Under the pieces are notes generated by a model. The model was not told the DNA's origin. It searched no databases and saw only the letters and a program-made list of their open reading frames with translations. A DNA stretch of 64,000 nucleotides from assembly GCA_963555705.1 (NCBI GenBank), contig OY743174.1, forward strand, positions 55,822,234 through 55,886,233, given 5' to 3'. The position numbers and the translations under genes were made by a program. Positions 1 to 9,863 of the stretch are shown here, one piece after another. The stretch comes from Ligustrum vulgare (Eukaryota; Streptophyta; Magnoliopsida; Lamiales; Oleaceae). The stretch's first letter is position 1, and each line of letters opens with the position of its first letter.

Positions 1-749
1 TCAACTTTGCCCTTCGATGCTTGGTCCGGAACGTATCAGTTCGCTATTTTGAACAGATTTTGTAAATCTAGACATTTGGAAATGTCAAGCGTGTAGATAA
101 ACATGGATCAAATGTCGAGAATGATAATTCGTAATGTAAGAAAAATGGTAATAAAAGTTCAAAAATATTTGCCTCAAAAAATTCTAGAAGTTTTTACACA
201 ACATTTGAATGGGACTAATGGGTATTAACTAGTACTAGTCAACTCATAGGTCTAATCAAGATATATGTATGTGTGTGTATTTAGGTTTCATTAAGGGTAA
301 GATGATCAAATTACACCAAAATTTGGATATTTTTACAAAAAACTATTAACTTTGGATACAACTTTTGTGATTAGCATGGAATTTGACATTTTTGAAAATT
401 CTTCATGTAATTATAATTGGTTGATGGAGAAACAAGAATAAAAAAAACAAGAGAGGATAATGAGTTTACTTGTTGACTACGCTTTTCTTGTGTGTGCAAC
501 AAAAAATACAGACAAACACCAGCTAGAAGCAGCCACGTACACAGGTGCCTTACCTGCCTTCACGTGAAGAAAGAGGAGGGGCATCCAATTCTTGGTCAGT
601 TTTGTGGTGTAGGTGACGAGGACGGTGTCCTCACGTTTAAGTGATTGACATCCTAGTCTTAGGAAAAATAATAATATAAAATATAAAAAAGAATGGGTTC
701 GGATCAGATCGGTCTTGTAAATTTGTAATATATATTGTTTAATAACTCT
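1..749. other. Intergenic DNA, no gene recognised
   Basis: AT-rich sequence without a convincing reading frame. A perfect G-box core (CACGTG) lies at 561-566 in a slightly less AT-rich patch (about 520-660). That could belong to the promoter of a gene beyond the left edge, but nothing else supports this. Confidence 0.4.
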
Positions 750-890
750 GTTTGATTTATAAACTTGTTATTTATGATTTTGAGGTAAAAATTAGTAGTT
801 GAAAATTGAAAAAAAAAATATATAATTAAAAAGTAATTTAAAAAATTGTATAATTTATAAATGAATTTATTTTGATTACCAAATGAAATA
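750..890 (+). repeat. Short dispersed repeat, copy 1
   Basis: A diverged copy of a ~150-bp repeat recurring in this window, best preserved at 7,650-8,100. Shared landmarks in order: a TTTATAAAC-like start, TTATGATTTTGAGGTAAAA, a GTGATTACAAAGTGATTT-like block, and a TTTGATTACCAAA end. The family has no coding capacity and is probably a MITE or an old non-autonomous element. Confidence 0.5.
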
Positions 891-2340
891 ACACAAGTAC
901 ATATATTTCATAGTCGATATTTTCTCTTTTAAGAAAAATGGTTCGGATTAGATCGTTTTGGTGATTAACAACAACTTAGTTGATAGTGGGATTTGACCCT
1001 TTTATTTTAAGAAACATAAAATAGTTAGAATTCGTTACCGAGAATAATAAAAAAGAAATATCGGAAAAGTTATAGTTATTTTGGGTTTTGGGGGAGGGGG
1101 GGGGGGTGTTTTGGGGGAGCCAGCACCCGACGATTTTTGCGACTTTTCGTGTTGACTCTAACAGAACTTTTTCTCCTCTATATTAGATTGCTACTCAAAT
1201 AGTTGGTCATGCTCACTTGAATACTTGTATTCACTGTTGATTAGAGGCAAACAAAACACAAGCCCAAACAAAATTTAAATTATATTTGAATTTAGAATAA
1301 GTGTTGTTAGACTCTACAAGCACAAACAAAATTTAATTATTCATGAAATTGGTGACATCAAACACAATAATGATGATTTTCTCGTGCCTTACGAGTTATT
1401 TGTTGGTTAATTCTTATACATATATTAAACTTCTTCATCCGTGTTTAAAGATATGTTAGATGGGAAAACGCATGCCACGGTGAGCATGAGGATGTCGAGC
1501 ACGCCATACGTGGCCTAAATTTTTGACTTTATATGAAATTCGGGTTTAATCAAGTCCTTGAAGTAGTTTTATTTCAAACTAATTAATCAAGATTCTTTTA
1601 TATTATAATTAATAAATATAGACGTGTCGGAATAAGGAACAAGGTAATTTTTTTTTTTTTTTTAGATAAAGGAATTATAATACTATTGAAATAAGGAATA
1701 ATGTTTTTTTGAAAATAGATCTAACGTGGTTAGTTAGTAAGATTAAAGTTGAAGGCAAATTGAATCCAAAATCAGATAAAAAGATACTATTTTTCTTCAA
1801 ATCATGTTCAAATTTAACAGAATAAGTTGATGAACCAAAGGGAAAAAAATCATGCTACGTTGACAAATTGATTTACTGACCGACTTACCTACAATACACT
1901 TGACAGACATTCATCACTTTACCCATCACTTCATTTTTAAAATTAACTATCATAATTGTGCCAATACAGAAGTTGATAAATTATTAGGTAAATCAATCTA
2001 AGTAGATTAATCACTTGACCAAAGAATTGTCGGTTTGAAGGTCCAAAAGGTAAAATCTGAATCAATAAAAATGATTTACGCAATGTAGACAAGCAATAAA
2101 GATGTTTGAAATAGTTATCCTTATCCTTATGTCACTTGAATATTCGAAATATCATTTTTTTTTAGGGATCCTATCTAAAATATTAAATTTAAAATGTTAA
2201 TTTGATCATTTATCCTTCAATCGTGCCATTACTAAAATATCGGGTCAACTTGGCCTAACCAATCTAGATAACTCTTTGCAAGTGCAACGTGGAATTAAAT
2301 CCCTCTATTTCCTGAATCAAATCAAATTTAATATAACAAT
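891..2340. other. AT-rich intergenic DNA with a G-run
   Basis: No gene seen. A G-rich run with 11- and 5-base G blocks lies at about 1,085-1,118, and a poly(T) tract near 1,647-1,663. Confidence 0.4.
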
Positions 2341-2349
2341 TAGTATTTC

Positions 2350-2790
2350 AAAGTTATTATTCGTAATATCGATTTCAATAAGTATTTGTAAAATTTTAAT
2401 ACTTATACATAATCAACACATATATAAAATTTTCTATGACAATGATTATTAGAATTTAAAAAATAATGTAACTAATTCAAATTATTAAAAACTTCTTTAA
2501 TTAGTAAACGTCAATTTCTATATTTGAATAATAAATGACTATTGATTTCAATTATTTTTATGAATTATTATTAATTTCATTAAAAATGCAGATTTAGTAC
2601 TTTTTTTAATGGCATATCATTTTGATGTAATATTATGTGTACGAATATTAATGCCTGTGAAATGTATATATTTCTCATAACTTTTACATTTGTCTTTCGT
2701 ATTTAATATATTTTTCCATTTTCATTCAAAAAAATCAATTACGATAATTAAAAAATAAGTAGTCAAAATATTTGAATTTAACCAGCAAAA
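2350..2790. repeat. Dispersed repeat family, copy A
   Basis: Shares ordered blocks with 5,740-6,060 and 6,340-6,735: an ATACATAATCAACACA block, an ATTTCATTAAAAATGCA block, a TTGATGTAATATTATG block and a CAATTACRATAAT block. No ORF. Copies A and C share the middle blocks and B and C the ends, so these are three decayed copies of one sequence within 4.5 kb. Confidence 0.5.
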
Positions 2791-2911
2791 CTTATTTTCA
2801 AAAATAAGTATAAAATAATAATTTTGAAAATCTCACAATTATCATGATACGACAATCGAGTAAAGTTAGAGATCACAAAATTATATCAAAATTCTTATAC
2901 CATATAATATT

Positions 2912-3000
2912 TATATTCACTTTTTAACCATATATATTTTTTCAAAACTATTTTTTAACCACATATTTTACCTCAAAAACAAAAATATAGTCGCTGAATA
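2912..3000 (-). repeat. Short dispersed repeat, copy 2 (inverted)
   Basis: Reverse-complement fragment of the repeat at 7,650-8,100, recognised by the TTTTTAACCACATATTTTACCTCAAAA-type block. Confidence 0.4.
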
Positions 3001-3038
3001 GAGGCTAAATTTATTAAAATAGTTAATAATAATAACAA

Positions 3039-4383
3039 GGGTAATTGGCGAAAAACGTCCCTACCTTTGAACTCTCTTGCGGAATTCATCCCTACCTTTT
3101 ATTTCTTGGCAATTTCCTCCCCACCTTCATATTTTTTGAAAATACATGTCATTACCGTTAAAAATTCTGTTAATTGACCCACAAATCATCAATTGATCAT
3201 TTTGATGAAGGGCAAAAGAGTCTTTTTACATTATTCAATTTAGGGTAAATGACTCATAACGTCCCTACCTTTGGACTCTCTTGCAGAATTCATCCATACC
3301 TTTGATTTCTTAGCAATTTCATCATCACCTTCACCTTCTTTTGGAAATACACGTCCCTACCATTAAAAATCTCGTTAATTGACCAACAAATCATCCATTG
3401 ACTATTTTGATGAAGGGTAAAAAGAGTCTTTTTACATTATTTAATTCTTTTGTTCTTCCTCTATTAGAGACTCTACTTTATGGATCAATTCTCGCGGAGT
3501 TGAGCATTTGGCCACCAAATTAACGCTGAGATTTTTAATCCCATAGTCAATACTTTGTTCGATATCTCCATATCTCCAATCGTACCATTATCAGAAAACA
3601 CAAAATCGAAAGTAATATTCTTGAATAATTGCTTAAAACCCTGACCTGAAATTACTATAGGCTTGAATGCTTTCTTGAAAATCTCTGTCGAATCCTCCAC
3701 CCCAATATCTTTCAACGCGAAAACTTCAACCCCCCTCTGTGTTTTGATGCAAAGAACCTTATAATTGGGGATCAAGAAGCCTTCATAAATTAGATTTTGG
3801 AAGATCAAGGAATAGAAACTAATGACCTTCTGGAAACCCTCGAAGGCTCAGAGTTCCAGGCATCTTCTTCAGCATCGTCGGCATATAGTTTCTATTGGGG
3901 GAGGCGATTCCACCCTTTTATTTTATTTTTTTATTCCTGTTATAAAATTTAAAATTAAATAATGTAAAAAGACTATTTTGCCCTTCATCAAAATGGTCAA
4001 TGGATGATTTGTTGGTCAATTAACGAGATTTTTAATGGTAGGGACATGTATTTCCAAAAAAGGTGAAGGTGATGATGAAATTGTCAAGAAATCAAAGGTA
4101 GAGATGAATTCTGTAAGAGAGTCCAAAGGTAAGGACGTTTTGCACCAATTACCCTAAATTAAATAATGTAAAAAGACTTATTTTCCCTTCATCAAAATGG
4201 TCAATTGATGATTTTTTAGTCAATTAACAGAATTTTTAACAGTAAGGATGTGTATTTCTAAAAAAGATGAAGGTGTGGATGAAATTGCTAAGAAATCAAA
4301 GATATTGATGAATTCCGCAAGAAAACCCAAAGGTATTGATGTTTTGCGCCAATTATCCTTATTGTTACTATGCCAATTACCCT
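3039..4383. mobile_element. Long inverted-repeat element (MULE-like), arms internally duplicated
   Basis: Two ~200-bp units in tandem (about 3,039-3,242 and 3,243-3,445) recur as two inverted units (about 3,955-4,154 and 4,155-4,358), around a unique ~500-bp core. The outer end starts GGGTAATTGGCG and the right end finishes GCGCCAATTATCC; a 24-bp duplication then repeats the CCAATTACCC end at 4,372-4,382. Long terminal inverted repeats around a non-transposase core fit a non-autonomous Mutator-like element. I could not find a 9-bp target duplication, so the class is an inference. Confidence 0.5.
3485..3808 (-). CDS. Unidentified ORF in the core of the inverted-repeat element
   Basis: A 107-codon frame fills most of the unique core between the inverted arms. 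I do not recognise the protein. It has mixed charge, a central KNITFDFVFSDNG stretch, and no signal peptide or membrane segment. As it is the only unique DNA between duplicated arms, it may be a captured fragment of a host gene (Pack-MULE style) or a remnant of the element's own gene. No intron or promoter is evident. It could also be chance coding capacity. Confidence 0.25.
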   Translation of the reverse strand: MIFQNLIYEGFLIPNYKVLCIKTQRGVEVFALKDIGVEDSTEIFKKAFKPIVISGQGFKQLFKNITFDFVFSDNGTIGDMEISNKVLTMGLKISALIWWPNAQLREN

Positions 4384-4392
4384 TATTGTTAC

Positions 4393-4406
4393 TATATATA
4401 TATATA

Positions 4407-4443
<37 letters not shown>
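4393..4443. repeat. (TA)n/(CA)n microsatellite
   Basis: A short TA run is followed by about 16 CA units. It creates spurious cysteine/valine and threonine/histidine ORFs on both strands. Confidence 0.9.
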
Positions 4444-4446
<3 letters not shown>

Positions 4447-4763
4447 GATTTTTAATATTAACGATAACAAATGATTAGATCATTAATAATTAAAATATAA
4501 TTTTAATATTAATGGCTAAAAACATATGATTTATAATATTAAGAACAACAAATATATAAATAAAACCAATAATTAAATAATAATTTTAATACTGATAACT
4601 AAAAATATTGATTGAACTCATTCAGTATTGGTGTTAATAATTAAAATAATAATAATGATAATAATTTAAAAAATATACAAATAACAATAACATCATATTC
4701 ATTATTTACTATAATACTAATAAATAAATAATTTAAGAATTAAATTCTGTCAAACTATTCTAA

Positions 4764-5739
4764 TTTTTTTTTTTTTTTAATTTTTAAATGGGCCCATGCA
4801 TTCAAACAAAATATAGGATTCATTCCCAGAGGTTCGGAGAGGGGAGATGAATTTAGGAATACAATCGTCCCAAGACTGATTACATGTAGTAAAAATAGCC
4901 AACTGAGCTAGCTTGTGGGCTACCCTATTCCTCTCTCGAGGGATAAAATAACAAGATGCACAACTACTACTAATCAGAAGATTACAAAGATCACAAAAAG
5001 TACTGTCATGTGGATTGAGTATGTCATGTGAGTTCAAACCTTTGATCACATTGAGGGCATCGCTCTCCACTACCTTAAGTGGGATCCGTCTTTCACAAGC
5101 AAAAATGATAGCAAAACTTCGAACACGGACAGAGAAATCTGCATGCACCACGCCATTGTCATCCCTTAGCCATCCCCCAGTACCAGTAAAGCCTTCATCC
5201 TTACGGACCGCTGCATCCATTGCCAAGGTAAGTCCATCAGGGTTCGACGAAATCCCATTCCATCTTGCATTGCAGTTTTTCGTCTCCCTCCTATTAGCGC
5301 AAGTCTTTTCCTTAGCTTCCTTGAACTCCTGGATCTGCCTTTCGACCCCCCAGCTCAAAAATTATGCATTGAAGGATTTCCCCCCGTGTCTGACTTCATT
5401 CCCCCTTTTCCATAAAGACCACAGACAAACACAAATTTTTTCCGCCAAAGGTGCTGGGGACCGGATGAGCAAAATCACCAAAATCTCAATAAAATCAACT
5501 GTCTGGCCAACATGCAGAGTATCCTTCCAAAGATTCCACATCCCCCAAATGTTTCCAAACGATTTTCGACAATGGACAACCAACAAAGGCATGAACATAG
5601 GTTTCCTTTCAATGGCTATATTGAGGATTCGCCAAATAAGATGTTTAACTCTTGGTAATGTATCCATTCTCCAAAGATTCCCCCACCAAGATCCTGAGCC
5701 AGTCCCATTGCTATGAACCAAAATTGCTATCCGCGACAT
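4764..5739 (-). pseudogene. 5'-truncated LINE (non-LTR retrotransposon) 3' end: RT zinc-binding and RNase H-like domains
   Basis: On the minus strand a zinc-binding-type segment (5,739-5,362: W-x-LWR, then LPRVKHLIWRILN) is followed by an RNase H-like segment (5,358-4,777: WNGISSNPDG, GGWLRDDNGVV, VESDALNVI, IPRERNRVAHKLA). This order is typical of the C-terminus of plant L1-type polyproteins. The frame is interrupted between the two blocks. A 15-base T run at 4,764-4,778 on the plus strand is the expected poly(A) tail just beyond the 3' end. RT and endonuclease are absent, as in 5'-truncated LINE copies. Target duplications were not resolved. Confidence 0.75.
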
Positions 5740-6060
5740 TGATAAGAATTCATAAAATTTAATAATTATGCATAATCAACACAAATACAAAAGATATAAA
5801 ATAATTTTTTATTAAAATAATTATTAAATTTTAAAAATAACATAACTAATTCAAAAACACCAATCACAATAACTATAAAAATGTGTTTAAATCTTAACTC
5901 ATCAAATATATGACAACTGAGCAATGTGGAGATCAAAAAATTATTATATCATCTAATCTTTGCTCAGTTATTAAAATTAAAAGTGATTAAAAAGTATTAA
6001 CCATTATTTATTTACCATAATATTAGTACTTATAATTATGTATAATAATTAAGGCAATAA
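5740..6060. repeat. Dispersed repeat family, copy B
   Basis: Begins GATAAGAATTCATAAA, directly beside the LINE, and shares the CATAATCAACACAAATA and AAAACACCAATCACAATAACTA blocks with copies A and C. No coding potential. Confidence 0.5.
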
Positions 6061-6339
6061 ATGCATGCATTCACACTTGACAGACAATTATTTTGCATTC
6101 ACATTAATCTCATTTGCATTCATACTGACCAGACAATTCTTCCTTTATATATAGTAAGTATAGATAATAATGATAATTATAACTAAAATATACAAATAAT
6201 AATAACATCATATTAATTAATTATCTATTATTATAATAATAAAACATAAAGAATTTAAGAATTAAATTCTGCACTATCCTACTTTTATATATAATATAGA
6301 TATAGATTTTCACTAGAGCGATGAACTGAAAGTACTCTC

Positions 6340-6735
6340 CACAATATCGATAAGCATTCATAAAGGTTAATGATTATACATAATCTACACAAATATAAAA
6401 GATATAATAATAATTTCATTAAAAATGCAAATTTTGTAGTTTTTTAATTGTATATCATGCTTGATGTAATATTATGAATACAAATATTGATGCTTGTTTA
6501 AGGTATTAGTATGTGTGTGTGTGTGTGTGTGTGTGTATTTGCCTCGCATATTTAACGTGTTTCTCAATTTTTATTTAAAAACACCAATTACAATAACTAT
6601 AAATATGTGTTTAACCTTAACTCATTAAATATACGACAATTGAGCAACGTTGAAAATCAATAAATTATTATATCATATAATCTTTGCACAATAATTGATA
6701 TAAAAATGATTAAATAATAAGGCAATAAATGCATT
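6340..6735. repeat. Dispersed repeat family, copy C
   Basis: Begins GATAAGCATTCATAAA. It contains both the blocks shared with copy A (ATTTCATTAAAAATGCA, TTGATGTAATATTATG) and those shared with copy B (AAAACACCAATTACAATAACTA). A (TG)13 microsatellite (6,512-6,537) has grown inside it. Confidence 0.55.
6512..6537. repeat. (TG)13 microsatellite
   Basis: Perfect TG dinucleotide run inside repeat copy C. Confidence 0.95.
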
Positions 6736-6816
6736 CACATCAATCTAATTTCGCATTCACATTGACCAGACTATTCTGCCCTTATAGTGTGTGTGTGTGT
6801 TAGAAATAGCCCCTAT

Positions 6817-6953
6817 TAGTGTTGTAAAAAGCGTAAAGCGTGACAAAGCGGTAAGGTCGAGTATTAAGCTTAAGCGCATTTAGGCGCGGAAAAGCGAAAT
6901 TTCAAATCTAAGCGCGCTTAAATGTAAGTGTAAGCGAGTTTTTTAGAACGCTG
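6817..6953. mobile_element. 137-bp hAT-type MITE
   Basis: Ends TAGTGTTGTAAAAA and, inverted, CAGCGTTCTAAAAA (11 of 14 match). Flanks GCCCCTAT and ACCCCTAT form a 7-of-8-bp target duplication. The interior holds repeated AAGCG motifs. Size, terminal repeats and 8-bp duplication fit a non-autonomous hAT element. Confidence 0.6.
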
Positions 6954-6965
6954 ACCCCTATAGTT

Positions 6966-7327
6966 AGAGCATCTCCAATGGGGATGTGGATTGAAGTTTC
7001 GAGAAAGAGAGAGATATATATTATTTTAAGTTTAAATTGTGGAGATGATGTGATTTTTGAAAGTAGAAAAAAGAACGAAAAACGTAAAGAAGAAGAGAAA
7101 GATAGACAAAAATTCAAAGAAATTAATAAAAAATAGTGGAAGATGTGAAATAGGATGTGGTATTGTAGAGGGTGTGAAGTGAGAATGTGAGAAAAAGTAA
7201 AGAAAAAGATAGAGAAAGTGGAAGAGAGAAAAGAAAAAATAGATATTACAGTGAGACCCACAATTTTTTTTGTCTGTTTCTCTCACACAGTTGACAACCA
7301 ACAACGTGTAAAGCATTGGAGATGCTG
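6966..7327. mobile_element. MITE with GAGCATCTCCAATG termini (Tourist/Harbinger-like)
   Basis: Left end AGCATCTCCAATG (6,968-6,980) and right end CATTGGAGATGCT (7,314-7,326) are a perfect 13-bp inverted pair. TTA next to each end is compatible with a Harbinger-type 3-bp duplication. The interior is strongly purine-rich on the plus strand and yields only low-complexity ORFs. Confidence 0.65.
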
Positions 7328-7638
7328 TTATAGTCCATGTCTTAAGAATTTGTAGAGGGTGTAAATCGTGTGATGTGCCTTAGTGGAGCATGGTGAAGAG
7401 CTTTTTGTTTTAACTGCGCTTGTAAGGAGCCTCATTTATACCAAAGTTAACTTTCTCATTAAATTTAGCTAACATTTTAATCGATGATGTGGTACTTTTT
7501 GTTGAAAATGTCCAATAGTAGCCATTCAACCCCAACCCCACACCCACCCATCTACCCCATCCTTATTTATTCATTTTTTCTTAAACTTTTTAACATTGAT
7601 AAAAAATATAATTTTTTTTTGTTGATTTCATATCAAAG

Positions 7639-8246
7639 TTTGGCAACTCTGTAGCGGTTTATAAACTGATTTATTTATGATTTTGAGGTAAAATGTGTGG
7701 TTGAAAAGTGGAGAGAGAAAGTGTGTGATTACAAAGTGATTTGAGAAATTGTGTGGCTTATAACCTGGTTTATAAACCAATTTATTTGATTTATCAAACA
7801 ATTAGTTAATGAGATTTTCAAAATGAGTACCAATTTAATATATAAATTTTGCTATTTTAAAAATAAGTATTTATTATATTCTTCAGCTTAACTAGAAATT
7901 AACATATCACCGTGACAATAATGGATGTGTTAACTTTAACATTTTGGCAACTCTGTAGCGGTTTATAAACTGATTTATTTATGATTTGGAGGTAAAATGT
8001 GTGGCTGAAAAGTGGAGGGAGAAAGTGTGTGATTACAAAGTGATTTGAGAAATTGTGTGGCTTATAACCTGGTTTATAAACCAATTTATTTGATTTACCA
8101 AACAATTAGTTAATGAGATTTTCAAAATGAGTACCAATTTAATATATAATTTTTGCTATTTTAAAAATAAGTATTTATTATATTCTTCGGCTTAACTAGA
8201 AATTAACATATCATCGTGACAATAATAGATGTGTTAACTTTAATAT
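7639..8246 (+). repeat. 304-bp tandem duplication
   Basis: Two nearly identical 304-bp units (7,639-7,942 and 7,943-8,246) with only a handful of differences. Each unit contains one copy of the short dispersed repeat (TTTATAAACTGATTTATTTA to TTTGATTTAYCAAACAA) plus ~140 bp of flank. No coding role. Confidence 0.9.
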
Positions 8247-8619
8247 GTATACTTATCATTTAACATCCTTTCTTTGCCTATGTGACTAGCTAAATTTAAC
8301 ACATTCAATGCGGATGCACTTATTCCCCTTAATCTAAACCTTGTCGCACATCTAAGGTTAATTCCATCAATCAACGCGAAACTTCATACTTTCGTACTTA
8401 GTGTTATTCTAATCAATCAGTCCCTTTTTGATACTCTAAATTTTATTTATTAAAATTCAAGTCAAAGTCAATAATTAATTTTAATAACATATTTTATAGA
8501 CCCAAAATTCTTTCAATCACACATTACATCAACTCTTATCAAAATCTACTAAAATTCTAATTTTAATCCCTACCAAATAGGGTCTCAATTTGATTTAAAC
8601 ACCGCTCGACGACCTTAGT

Positions 8620-8790
8620 TTTTTTTTTTATTATAATTTATAAATTACACAATTTTTCAATCTATTTTTTAATCACAAATATATTTTCTCTTCAATTTTT
8701 AACAACACATTTTATCCTAAAAATAAAAATGTCAAATAAAAAAAAAAATCAAAAAATTTGGTTGCCGAACACTCCTTTAATATTAATTAT
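8620..8790 (-). repeat. Short dispersed repeat (inverted)
   Basis: Reverse-complement copy of the repeat at 7,650-8,100, recognised by TAATTTATAAATTACACAA, TTTTTAATCACAAATAT and an A-rich end before GGTTGCCGAAC. Confidence 0.45.
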
Positions 8791-8866
8791 AAAGTAGAGC
8801 GACTTTTTTGATATACACTCCTTTAATATTAATTATAATATAAAGTAGAGTGACTTTTTTGATATT
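8769..8866 (+). repeat. ~48-bp tandem duplication
   Basis: ACACTCCTTTAATATTAATT ... GACTTTTTTGATAT occurs twice head to tail; the second copy has a 5-bp expansion. Confidence 0.85.
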
Positions 8867-9057
8867 ATGTCTATGAACTTTTAATAAATTTTGATAGAAG
8901 TTAATGAAACGTTGGATTCAAAAATTGTGAATTAATGAAAAAAATGGAGTTAAAATTAATTATTAACATTTGATTAAAATCTTTTTAATTTCTTTCAAGT
9001 AGAGGCTGAATGTTAATGTGACACTACCATCGATTGAATTACATATACATGAGTATG

Positions 9058-9301
9058 GCCTCCAGGGCAAATCTCTCAGTGTCAAAGGGGAGGGGTGGTA
9101 AGTGCTCAGTGCGGTAGTGTGCAGATTTCGATTCCTGCAAGGTGAAATTGACTTTGTTGCAAGTGGGAGTTATTGAGGGATGCTCATGCTTACATAATCC
9201 CTTCCACCCTGATTTCTGAAAGGCATAACCTGAATTTACAATCTCGAACAAATGATTTTGGACGTAATCGGTTCGAGCCTCAAGAGGTGGGATATACCCT
9301 T
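9058..9301 (+). mobile_element. SINE-like insertion with 19-bp target-site duplication
   Basis: The 19-bp sequence TTACATATACATGAGTATG occurs at 9,039-9,057 and 9,302-9,320, bracketing 244 bp that begin GCCTCCAGGG and end in a short T run. The insert has tRNA-promoter-like pieces: GGTAAGTGCTCAGTG (A-box-like), ATTTCGATTCCTGC (B-box-like) and GGTTCGAGCC at about 9,269. A long variable target duplication with no inverted ends indicates L1-type retroposition. It sits about 350 bp upstream of the CLC start codon, within probable promoter or 5' UTR sequence. Confidence 0.65.
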
Positions 9302-9648
9302 TTACATATACATGAGTATGAAATGAGCAAGTATATTATTTTTTTTACCATGAATAAGAGGGCGCCGTCGAATCTTCATCAAGTCAAATCAAAATAATTA
9401 AAGGCTGTATCAATTACTATCCCTAATGACTGCATACTCCCCATTCTTCTCTGTCTCGATCCTTCTGTAAATGTAAATAAATACATAAGAATATTGTATG
9501 TATATATGTACGTAGTTCTATTTATGTCATCATCATTTATTCGCGGTAAACAGTAGCTGAACATATCGATTTTTCGATCTGAATATAACAGTTATATTTT
9601 TTGGGAGAAATTATTTATTTTAACTGTTTGGCTGAGAATTTTGAAGAA

Positions 9649-9863
9649 ATGATGGATGAAAATAGTTTGAATTTTACTAATCATGGAGTTGACATTGAGA
9701 ATGACGGAGGTACGTTATTGGAAAGAAGAGAGAGTAATATGTCGACGTATTCTGATAGAGAAGGAGCCGTTAAAGAGCCGCTGCTGAAGAGCAGGATCAA
9801 CACAACATCCCAGATTGCTATTGTTGGCGCCAACGTCTGCCCAATTGAAAGCCTCGATTACGA
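9649..9863 (+). CDS. CLC-c: CLC-c exon 1
   Basis: Encodes residues 1-71 and two bases of Glu72. It holds the variable acidic N-terminus and the conserved TTSQIAIVGA...CPIESLDY block. Donor GTAAGA at 9,864. Confidence 0.92.

Noticed and set aside
4220..4470. ORFs rich in VCVC or THTH on both strands
   Set aside because: They are translations of the CA microsatellite and of the inverted-repeat arm.
5015..5716. 233-codon plus-strand ORF
   Set aside because: It is the complement of the LINE RNase H/zinc-binding region, whose minus-strand reading matches known domains.
6908..7316. Phe/Ser/Leu-rich minus-strand ORFs
   Set aside because: Low-complexity translation of the purine-rich MITE interior.
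9601..9648. Upstream extension of CLC-c exon 1 from a TTG
   Set aside because: No ATG lies in that frame upstream of 9,649, and CLC-c proteins start near the acidic MDxx region.
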